Origin: Dehalococcoidia bacterium
GTDB lineage: Bacteria > Chloroflexota > Dehalococcoidia > SM23-28-2 > RBG-16-64-32
Assembly (NCBI GenBank): GCA_030690405.1
Contig: JAUYGU010000061.1
Coordinates: forward strand, 1 to 12,610
DNA length: 12,610 bases
Direction: 5' to 3'
Of the stretch, positions 6,970 to 12,477 are shown in pieces. The notes beneath the pieces were generated by a model that ran no database searches, was not told the DNA's origin, and was given only the letters and a program-made list of their open reading frames with translations. Every line of letters starts with the position of its first letter. The first letter of the stretch is position 1. A program made the position numbers and the translations under genes.

Positions 6970-7635
6970 TCATCGGCTGGACGGCCCGGGGCGACCGCCC
7001 AGACGGGCGGTCGTCTGGCCGCCTAGGCCATGTGCCGGCGATGTTGGGGGAGGGGCCGTGGCGCGCCAAGCCATAGCGCCTTGACGCCGGCCGCTGGGCG
7101 CCAGCCGGCTCTCGCCAAGCAATGGCCAAGACGGCTGAGGATTGGCAATGAGAAACTTGTCGTCTGGAGGATTCCACCATGTCCGCGGTGGCGCTGAGCC
7201 GGGCGAGCCGATGCGCTTCCAAACTTCCTCCATATCCCCTAGAGGAAGATCGTCGCGCTTGATGACCTCAGGGAGATCGTGACAGCAGAATCTCTCGGTC
7301 GGCCAGCCCTTGGTTGCCCCTGTTCCGCTTCCGATATCCAGAACACCGGTCGGATAGCGATCGATGTCGACGGCGAGCAACGATCCGAGTATCGAGATGA
7401 CGCGCCGCGGCATGTACTTCAGCGCGTAGACGAGTGGAAGCCCCGGCTTGTCGTAGTCAGGTTCCCTGGCCAGTCGCAGCTCGTCTAGTTCTTGGTCCCA
7501 GTTGTCTGGCCTGATCGGGACTCGACTGGCGTGCAGGTGCCTCAGGTAATCGCGCGCAGCCTTGGCCACGGCCTTGTCCAGTCTCTCGACCAGCCGTCGC
7601 CATTCGAAATCGCTGAGGCTCTCAAGCTGGAGCAA
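6970..7635 (-). CDS. Class I SAM methyltransferase-like protein, probably truncated or frame-disrupted
   Basis: A frame of 221 codons if it starts at TTG 7635, which has GGAGGGGG 9 bp upstream; the frame is open to an ATG at 7728 and holds a GTG at 7671. The N-terminal two thirds look genuine: a charged helical region (EWRRLVERLDKAVAKAARDY), LPLVYALKYMPRRVISILGS, then the SAM-binding loop TGVLDIGSGTGAT at about residues 96-108. The layout (helical domain before the glycine-rich loop) recalls Rsm22-like and related methyltransferases. After the loop the expected Rossmann strands do not appear, and the last 80 or so codons are Pro/Arg/Ala-rich and run through a GC hairpin. This suggests a deletion or frameshift. 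The proposed start lies 14 bp inside the upstream radical SAM frame, so the two were probably co-translated. Confidence 0.5.
   Translation of the reverse strand: MLQLESLSDFEWRRLVERLDKAVAKAARDYLRHLHASRVPIRPDNWDQELDELRLAREPDYDKPGLPLVYALKYMPRRVISILGSLLAVDIDRYPTGVLDIGSGTGATKGWPTERFCCHDLPEVIKRDDLPLGDMEEVWKRIGSPGSAPPRTWWNPPDDKFLIANPQPSWPLLGESRLAPSGRRQGAMAWRATAPPPTSPAHGLGGQTTARLGGRPGPSSR
6992..7013. terminator. GC-rich hairpin near the end of the methyltransferase-like frame
   Basis: CGACCGCCC (6992-7000), loop AGAC, GGGCGGTCG (7005-7013): a perfect 9-bp stem with a 4-nt loop. An alternative 6-bp stem, CCAGAC/GTCTGG, overlaps it. No U-tract follows on either strand, so an intrinsic terminator is not established. 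It could be a degenerate terminator or an attenuating structure before the SPL-like gene. Confidence 0.3.
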
Positions 7636-8481
7636 ACCCCGCCACCCCCTCCAATAGTGGTCGTTCGTCACCGAGGATTCGTGCCAGTACCTCGCGTGCT
7701 TGCCGGTACTCGCGCACACCCCAACCATCCTCGCGCACCCTTCGCAGCACCTCGGCGCTGGTGCCGGCTGCGAAGTGGGACCTTCCAGGCTTCAGATATT
7801 GCGTGACGTACTCGTCGGCTCTTAGATCAGCCAGTCTGGCACCAAACGCCTCCGCGTCTTTGAGCGGCAGCATTGGACTGATGGAAATGCCGATCCTGAC
7901 GCCGGCCGCTGACAAGGCGGCCGCGGCCTTGATGCGCGCTCGTATCGAAGCCTGACCTCTTCGGAGTCAGTGGTGATCGTGACGTTGACGCGAAGCCTGT
8001 GGAACCTCTCGAACAGCTCAATGTCACGTGTTACGAGGGGACTCCTTGTTTGGATGGTCAGCCGAGGCTGAACGTCAGAATCGAGGATGGCCTCGAGGAC
8101 CGTCCTCGTCAGCCCCAGACGTCGCTCGACCGGCTGATAGGGGTCCGTCACGCTCGACATGTAGACAGCGTCGCCCGACTTCAACACTCCGGAGCGGCAA
8201 GCGCTCGCGATGAGTTCGCGAGCGTTGGTCTTCACCAATACCCACTGTCCCCACATTTCGCGTTGCTCCGAGGAGGGTGCGAAGAACCTGGCGTAACAGT
8301 ACTCGCACCCAAAGGCGCACCCACCATACGGGTTGAGCGTGAACTTGTACTGGCTCATGAAGCCCGAAGCCGGGGTGAGAATCGATTTCGAGTCGATGTG
8401 CTGAACCGACGTTCGGCCGGACACCGTGGGCTGGTCCGGTAAGCCCGCTCGGGGTGGCGCGGCTGGGGCGTTATAGGGCAT
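7622..8481 (-). pseudogene. Radical SAM protein (SPL / Rv2578c-like), frameshifted
   Basis: Two frames join into one radical SAM protein. The first part, from ATG 8481, carries NPYGGCAFGCEYCYAR with C55, C59 and C62, then VYMSSVTDPYQPVERRLGLT and LTIQTRSPLVTRDIELF, ending in VNVTITTDSEEV. Homology then resumes in another frame as ASIRARIKAAAALSAAG, VRIGISISPMLPLKDAEAFG and the C-terminus to the stop at 7622. The junction lies near 7950. Relatives have several extra residues around an FEPR-like element between the two parts, so a small out-of-frame deletion fits better than a single-base error. The joined product would be about 285 residues. The frame is open upstream to a TTG at 8565, but the ATG opens closer to the conserved part. 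It follows the glycosylase gene in the island operon. As sequenced, the product would be truncated after the core barrel strands. Confidence 0.75.
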
Positions 8482-8527
8482 TGACGAGAGGGTATCCTTT
8501 CGCCGTGCCCATGCGTAAGGTGCAAAT

Positions 8528-8570
8528 GTCACTTGCAGTCGCCGCGATGGCTCGGTCCACCGCAAGTGAC
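8528..8570. promoter_or_regulatory. 9-bp inverted repeat upstream of the radical SAM gene
   Basis: GTCACTTGC (8528-8536) and GCAAGTGAC (8562-8570) are perfect reverse complements separated by 25 bp. They lie just upstream of the preferred start of the radical SAM frame, within the gap after the glycosylase gene. A smaller TGCAA/TTGCA dyad overlaps the left arm. This could be an operator or an mRNA stem; no known regulator motif is recognised. Confidence 0.35.
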
Positions 8571-8625
8571 GGGAACCGCTTTCTCCTGTGGTGACCGGCT
8601 GCTACGCTAACGCGCGCGTACGTCC

Positions 8626-9540
8626 TCAGCTCTTAGCTTGCTGCAGAAGCTTCCGCAACTGTCCCATGTGTGTTCGCGCGAGGGCGTGCGACCGGTAGGG
8701 AAACGGAAGCACGAACAGCTGGGAGTCTCCCAATGTTTCGTCTACCAGACCCCAGCGATTCGTGAGTCTGATTTCGCAAAGCTCCTCCAGCGCTCTCTTG
8801 TATACCGAGCACACAATCAGGGGCCTGAACTCGGCGATCTTCCCCTTGAGGATGGCGCGGCCCTCGCTGACATCTGCCGGATCCAGGCTATCGGCCCTTC
8901 GAGATGGCACCTTGACGAGATCTGTGATTCCCATCCGGTGCGCAAGGAGAAGGTCGTCGTGGAAATGGCCGGGATCAGGTGGCGGGAGAACCTGATGCTC
9001 GACTAGCATCCGCCAGAATCTCTGGCCGAGACGGCCTTGATGGTAGTGACCTTGGGCGACACTAACCGGACTTGGGTTCAGCCCAACAAACAGGACGAGA
9101 AGATCGACATCGACGATATCAGCGAGAGTTTCAATCTCCCGGCCGCGCCAGAGGAGAACAGTCCTGTGACCCACACTGGTCAAGCCTGGTGTCCCGCTCG
9201 GTTTGACCGGCCGCCGTTCCCCTGTTGGCGGGGACTCCACCCGTGGACCCGGCTCCACTGAACCCGTGGACTCCCGCAGAGTGAAGTACCAGAGTATGTT
9301 CTTGTTCTTGCGTTCCGGGCGCACCGTGTGCATGACAGACAGATCGCCGGAGCGCTGTAGCTCGCGGAGAAGCTTGCGGAGCGGGAGGCCTTGTTTGTGA
9401 TCACCGGGAAACACATGATTCTGGATCAGAAGAGGCATCACGTCCTTCGGTCGGGCCTCGTCTCGGCCCGTGGCGCGAAGCCATCCCTCGATGAGTTCGT
9501 CGATCCGCTTCGCCAGTTGAATCTTCTCCCCTGATGTCAC
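8626..9540 (-). CDS. Winged-helix + Mug/TDG-like uracil-DNA glycosylase fusion
   Basis: A 304-residue protein in two parts. The C-terminal half (about 145-300) is a uracil-DNA glycosylase superfamily domain close to mismatch-specific Mug/TDG. It has LFVGLNPSPVS (motif 1, N155 at the position of the catalytic Asn), GQRFWRML, GITDLVKVPSRRADSL, RPLIVCSVYKRAL and LPFPYRSHA (motif 2, 278-286). Motif 2 differs from the NPSGL of E. coli Mug, so the leaving-base preference may differ. The N-terminal part (1-88) looks like a helical winged-helix DNA-binding domain: KDVMPLLIQNHVFPGDHKQG, LRKLLRELQRSGDL and a WYFTL strand. The two are joined by a Pro/Gly-rich linker. The start is GTG at 9540 with GGAGG 8 bp upstream. 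It is the first gene of the island operon and looks intact. Confidence 0.8.
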   Translation of the reverse strand: MTSGEKIQLAKRIDELIEGWLRATGRDEARPKDVMPLLIQNHVFPGDHKQGLPLRKLLRELQRSGDLSVMHTVRPERKNKNILWYFTLRESTGSVEPGPRVESPPTGERRPVKPSGTPGLTSVGHRTVLLWRGREIETLADIVDVDLLVLFVGLNPSPVSVAQGHYHQGRLGQRFWRMLVEHQVLPPPDPGHFHDDLLLAHRMGITDLVKVPSRRADSLDPADVSEGRAILKGKIAEFRPLIVCSVYKRALEELCEIRLTNRWGLVDETLGDSQLFVLPFPYRSHALARTHMGQLRKLLQQAKS

Positions 9541-9558
9541 TTCTAGTTCCTCCGGCTG

Positions 9559-9578
9559 GGCGACAAATGGGCGACAAC
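9559..9578 (+). repeat. Arm-type direct repeats at the island right end
   Basis: GGCGACAAA (9559-9567) and GGCGACAAC (9570-9578), 11 bp apart, lie about 50 bp from the tRNA-derived core. They match the pair at 5682-5701 in sequence, orientation and spacing. They are read as integrase or accessory-protein arm sites. Confidence 0.55.
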
Positions 9579-9637
9579 TGCTAAGGCGGATTACTAAACC
9601 TATCGCTTAGAGTTGCGCGGTTCGTATCTGAAATCTG

Positions 9638-9713
9638 TGGAGGGCCCGGTGGGATTCGAACCCACGACTCCCGGATTAAAAGTCCGGAGCTCTAACCGCT
9701 GAGCTACGGGCCC
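9638..9713 (-). tRNA. tRNA-Lys (anticodon UUU)
   Basis: A complete 76-nt cloverleaf with encoded CCA. The acceptor stem is GGGCCCG/CGGGCCC with a U discriminator. The D-arm is GCUC/GAGC, the anticodon stem CCGGA/UCCGG with loop CUUUUAA (anticodon UUU at 9680-9678), and the T-arm GUGGG/CCCAC with loop UUCGAAU. All stems pair fully. It is the intact member of three copies of this 3' end in the window, and it marks the right boundary of the island. A good promoter lies upstream, so it is likely expressed. Confidence 0.96.
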
Positions 9714-9724
9714 CCGACACCGAA

Positions 9725-9753
9725 ATCGTATCTGTTTTGGCCTATCAGGGCAA
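9725..9753 (-). promoter_or_regulatory. Promoter of tRNA-Lys
   Basis: On the minus strand: TTGCCC (9753-9748) as -35, a 17-bp spacer, and TACGAT (9730-9725) as -10. The -10 ends 11 bp before the tRNA 5' end, leaving a leader of only a few nucleotides. Spacing and placement fit a housekeeping sigma-factor promoter. Confidence 0.6.
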
Positions 9754-9778
9754 CCGCGCGCGGCCCCGAAATCGGGAA

Positions 9779-9808
9779 TTGCCGCCATTTTGCCGCCAGT
9801 TGCCGCCA
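9779..9808 (+). repeat. Three phased TTGCCGCCA repeats between tRNA-Lys and integrase
   Basis: TTGCCGCCA occurs at 9779-9787, 9790-9798 and 9800-9808, spaced 11 and 10 bp, about one helical turn. The reverse complement, TGGCGGCAA, differs by one base from the TGGCGACAA form of the island-end repeats. They lie 22 bp after the integrase stop. Arm-type binding sites for that integrase are the simplest reading. Confidence 0.6.
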
Positions 9809-9829
9809 CTGGGCGCGTTCGTGGTCACC

Positions 9830-11008
9830 CTAGCTCCCCGTCGCGGGGCGCCCGGCCGGCCGCCCGAGCAGCCGATCCATCGCCTCCGCCGCCTGCCGCT
9901 GCATGTTGGGGAGGACGTGGCTGTAGGTGTCCAGGGTGAAGGCCACGGTGGCGTGGCCGAGCCGTTCTGAAGCGACCTTGGGGTTCACGCCGGCGGCCAG
10001 CATCAGGGTGGCGGCGGTGTGGCGGAGGTCGTGGAAGCGGAGGCCCTCGAAGCCCGCCTTTGCCGCTAGCTTCTGGAGCTCCCTCCTGACAGCGCCCCGG
10101 TCCTGGGGCCTGCCCGTCGCCCAGGCGAACACCAGGTCCTGGTCCTCGTACGCCGGTCCCAGCGTGAGCCTGGTCTCCAGCTGAGCTAGCCGGCGCCGCC
10201 TAAGGACATCGACCGTGTCACGGGAGAGGGCCACGGGCCTGACCGCCCGCTGCGTCTTGGGGGTGCTGAACACCACGCCGACGCCGGGCAGCCGCACCGC
10301 GGTCCGCGTGATCCTCATCGTGCCTGAGTCCAGGTCGAGGTCGCTCCACCGCAACGCCAGCAGCTCCCCCAGCCGCGCGCCCGTGGCCAGCGCCAGGTAG
10401 ATCAACACGTAGTAGGGGCTGCCCTGGGCCACCTCGAGAAGGCAGAGTGTCTCATCCAGCGACAACACTCGCAGCTCGCGTCGCCGGAAGTGGGGAGGCC
10501 TGACCGCGTCCGCCGGGTTGCGGGTGATGAGTTGCCACTCGACGGCGTGGCTAAGGGCCTCCTTGAGCACCCGGTGGTGCTGGAGCACCGTCCGCGGCGA
10601 CAGCGGCACGGGCTTAGCGTCGAGGCGGCCGCCTGCGGCCAGCGCCTCGCCGTACGCCGCCTGGATGTGGGCCGGGCGCAGATCCCGCAGGAGCAGCGCT
10701 CCGATACGAGGGATGAGGTGCCGCTCGATGATGCCGGTGTACCTGATGACGGTCGAGGGGGCGCAGTTGTGCGAGACGTAGTCGCGGAGCCAGCGGCGGA
10801 GGTACTCGGCGTTCGTAAGCTTGCCGGGGGCGATGTCCACGCCCGTGTCCCTCTGGTGCAGCGCCTCGGCCAGGGCCCGCTCGGCGTCGCGCTTGGTGCC
10901 CTTAACGGTGAGGAACCTGCGGCGGTAGCGTCGCGTAATCGGGTCCCGGCCCAGGCGGACCGTCACCTCCCAAGAACCCTTGCCGCGTCGACGAATGTGA
11001 CCACGCAT
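9830..11008 (-). CDS. Tyrosine recombinase, phage-type integrase
   Basis: A 392-residue integrase. The N-terminal part (1-60) is an AP2-like arm-binding region (GSWEVTVRLGRDPITRRYRR..), followed by a SAM-like core-binding domain (about 64-170) and the catalytic domain. The catalytic residues are all present: R212 (ATGARLGELL), K251 (STPKTQRAVRP), H326 and R329 (HDLRHTAATL), H352 (RLGHATVAFT) and nucleophile Y362 (DTYSHVLP). The ATG at 11008 has AGAGGAGGG 6 bp upstream, and that sequence overlaps the stop of the excisionase-like gene, so the two are one operon. The gene ends 117 bp from the 5' end of tRNA-Lys. It is full length and probably active. It lies outside the repeats that bound the 4.1-kb island, so it may belong to a neighbouring element. 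Confidence 0.95.
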   Translation of the reverse strand: MRGHIRRRGKGSWEVTVRLGRDPITRRYRRRFLTVKGTKRDAERALAEALHQRDTGVDIAPGKLTNAEYLRRWLRDYVSHNCAPSTVIRYTGIIERHLIPRIGALLLRDLRPAHIQAAYGEALAAGGRLDAKPVPLSPRTVLQHHRVLKEALSHAVEWQLITRNPADAVRPPHFRRRELRVLSLDETLCLLEVAQGSPYYVLIYLALATGARLGELLALRWSDLDLDSGTMRITRTAVRLPGVGVVFSTPKTQRAVRPVALSRDTVDVLRRRRLAQLETRLTLGPAYEDQDLVFAWATGRPQDRGAVRRELQKLAAKAGFEGLRFHDLRHTAATLMLAAGVNPKVASERLGHATVAFTLDTYSHVLPNMQRQAAEAMDRLLGRPAGRPATGS

Positions 11009-11020
11009 GGCGTCCCTCCT

Positions 11021-11263
11021 CTAGTGGCGCTGGGACGGCTGTGGCGGCAAGGATACCACCCCGGTCGGTGGCTCGGAAAGGCCCGACTGGCGGGCGATCC
11101 ACTGTTCCAGGCCGTGGCGCGGGACCCTGATCACACGGCCCAGGCGGACCGCCGGCAGCTCGCCGCGGGCCACGAGCTCGTAGGCCAGATTGCGAGAGAT
11201 GCGCAGCAACCGAGCCGCCTCCGACACGGTCAACAGGAGGGAGCTATCGGCTGCCGTCGTCAC
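11021..11263 (-). CDS. Excisionase-like helix-turn-helix protein
   Basis: A small DNA-binding protein of the MerR-like HTH_17 / excisionase family, 80 residues from the GTG at 11263. The domain (about residues 10-58) shows LTVSEAARLLRISRNLAYEL, then RGELPAVRLGRVIRVPRHG and LEQWIARQ, the standard recognition helix, wing and final helix. The GTG start is preferred because GGGGGAG lies 6 bp upstream; the frame is also open to an ATG at 11296, adding 11 basic residues. The stop is 12 bp before the integrase ATG and overlaps its ribosome binding site. In such pairs this protein usually directs excision and may control integrase expression. Phased repeats upstream (11397-11455) are possible binding sites. 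Confidence 0.88.
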   Translation of the reverse strand: MTTAADSSLLLTVSEAARLLRISRNLAYELVARGELPAVRLGRVIRVPRHGLEQWIARQSGLSEPPTGVVSLPPQPSQRH

Positions 11264-11372
11264 CTCGGCCTCCCCCTTCCGCCGGCGCCCGCGCATGGAT
11301 CAAGCACTGTCCGCCGTTCTCGTCTCCACATTGCGTCTTGCATGCCTTTCATCCGCCGGTCCGAACGCTTTT

Positions 11373-11455
11373 CTATCCCGAGGATAGCTCCGGCAGGTCC
11401 AATTTCAGTCCAACATTCGGCCGACTTCAGTCCAAAATGGGGCCGTCTAGTCCAA
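11373..11455. promoter_or_regulatory. Palindrome and phased GTCCAA repeats upstream of the excisionase-integrase operon
   Basis: CTATCC-cga-GGATAG (11373-11387) is a perfect 6-bp dyad. GTCCAA then occurs at 11397, 11408, 11430 and 11450, at steps of 11, 22 and 20 bp, close to whole helical turns. A variant, GTCCGAA, is at 11359. A CCAAT/ATTGG dyad (11452-11469) overlaps the last copy. On the minus strand the repeats read TTGGAC, which resembles a -35 box, but no well-spaced -10 is seen. This is the only gap upstream of the operon (11264-11646), so it probably holds its control region. Confidence 0.45.
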
Positions 11456-11646
11456 TTTTCGTCTATTGGGCGGGCGGTCGCATCACCGGAGCCCGTGGTG
11501 GCTCGTCCATTCTGTCTGCCAGATTCATTCACGCGAGCGGGCCAGCTCTCGCGATCAAGCCGGTGGACGCTTGCGATACACTCGCCTGTCCCTAGTAACT
11601 ACAGTAGTCGTGATGACCAACTCGCTCGATCCGGCGAGGTACTAGC

Positions 11647-11938
11647 CTGGCCAAGAGAATCAGCGCATCCCAGGCGAAGGCGCATCTCTTGCACCTCATG
11701 GCCCAGGTGGCACATGGAGGGGAGCGCTACGTTATCGAGCGCCGGGGCAAGCCTCTGGCCGGCCCTGGTCAGCCTGGCGGACTTCGACGCCCTAGAGCGC
11801 TTGCAGGGGCAGCAGCGTCAGGCCCAGCTTAGTCGCCTGGCTGCGCGGGCCGCTCAGGAAGCCGGCGGTGCTGAGCCGGCCGAGGAGGAGATCGTGGAGG
11901 CAGTGAGGGCCGCCCGCGACGCCCTCTACCGGAGCGGC
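11647..11938 (+). pseudogene. Phd/YefM-type antitoxin, frameshifted and lacking a normal start
   Basis: Reading from 11650 gives AKRISASQAKAHLLHLMAQV, then AHGGERYVIERRGKPLA, the N-terminal DNA-binding and beta-strand core of Phd/YefM antitoxins. After GCC at about 11760 the frame must move by one base (one extra G in CTGGCCGGCCCTGG) to continue as ALVSLADFDALERLQ and an Ala/Glu-rich helical tail ending EEEIVEAVRAARDALYRSG. The expected ATG is CTG (11647), 7 bp after a GCGAGG ribosome-binding-like sequence, so the start also looks mutated. No toxin gene is visible on either side. It is likely a dead antitoxin stranded in the mobile region. Confidence 0.7.
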
Positions 11939-12118
11939 ATGGCGCAGCGTAGGCTGCGGGTCGCCACGTTCGCCCTCGCCCTGGCGCGCGGAGGCGAGCA
12001 CTACGTCATCGAGCGCCGGGGTAATCCCCTCTGCCGCCCTGGTCAGGCACTAGCCTCTTCCCACACGCACGTCGAGCCTCCACCGCCGAGCCTGACTATG
12101 GGCGTGAGCCTTTTCTAA
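11939..12118 (+). pseudogene. Second, degenerate Phd/YefM-type antitoxin copy
   Basis: The ATG at 11939 has GGAG 6 bp upstream and reads MAQRRLRVATFALALARGGE, then HYVIERRGNPL. The last part is close to the core of the first antitoxin, and the two DNA stretches (about 11706-11778 and 11980-12052) align with roughly three quarters identity. After NPL the conserved ALV appears only after shifting one base (CTCTGCCGCCCTGGTCAG), at the same codon where the first copy breaks. The shifted frame then stops almost at once. The frame as written runs on to 12118 without antitoxin-like sequence. Confidence 0.55.
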
Positions 12119-12122
12119 GGCT
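12107..12122 (+). terminator. Small hairpin after the second antitoxin relic
   Basis: AGCCTT (12107-12112), loop TTCT, AAGGCT (12117-12122), followed by the pyrimidine run TCTCTCTCC. The stem is short and the tail is not a true T-tract, so this is at best a weak terminator. Confidence 0.25.
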
Positions 12123-12477
12123 TCTCTCTCCTGACCACGTCTCTGTTCCATCTCACCCCTGTCTGCCACATTCACCCTGTCGGCACAGACAGCTCATCTG
12201 CGACGTGCAGTCCTCACAGGAGCACGAAAGGTGGGTCCGATCATCAGGTGCCCTATGAAGGTACCTGCGACAGACGCAGAGGCCACCAATCTTTCCACTC
12301 CCGAACGTAGACATCCCGCGACAGATCAACGACTCCACGCTCGACTATGAATGCTCTCTTTCCGCACACGAGCACCGATGACCAGTGGGGTTGGCTAACC
12401 TCGAGCGCGTGTGTGACAGGCAGTACGTCACGCGTAGTCACCCACCCCGAGCTGAGAGAAGCAAAGGAGTCTGTGAA
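12123..12477. other. Stretch with no supported gene before the insertion sequence
   Basis: About 355 bp. Open frames exist on the minus strand (12253-12519 and 12153-12338, the latter Cys-rich near its end), but the longer begins inside the IS21 end and neither shows a recognisable domain or a good ribosome binding site. It may be the remnant of a gene interrupted by the insertion sequence. Confidence 0.5.

Larger units (their letters stand above)
5513..9684. mobile_element. tRNA-Lys-integrated island carrying DNA-repair-like cargo, without its own integrase
   Basis: The island is bounded by the direct repeat of the tRNA-Lys 3' end (5513-5566 and 9631-9684). The intact tRNA is at the right end, as expected when an element enters the 3' end of the gene and restores it. 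Just inside each boundary are paired GGCGACAAA repeats spaced 11 bp apart. The interior holds four co-oriented minus-strand genes and looks less GC-rich than the flanks. No recombinase lies between the repeats; the nearest is at 9830, outside the right repeat. Two of the four genes look damaged, so the island is probably old and immobile on its own. Confidence 0.7.

Noticed and set aside
10490..12118. A 542-codon open frame on the plus strand.
   Set aside because: Its first part is antisense to the integrase and excisionase genes and its codons mirror them. Only the last part (after about 11760) is coding-like, and that is annotated as the antitoxin relics.
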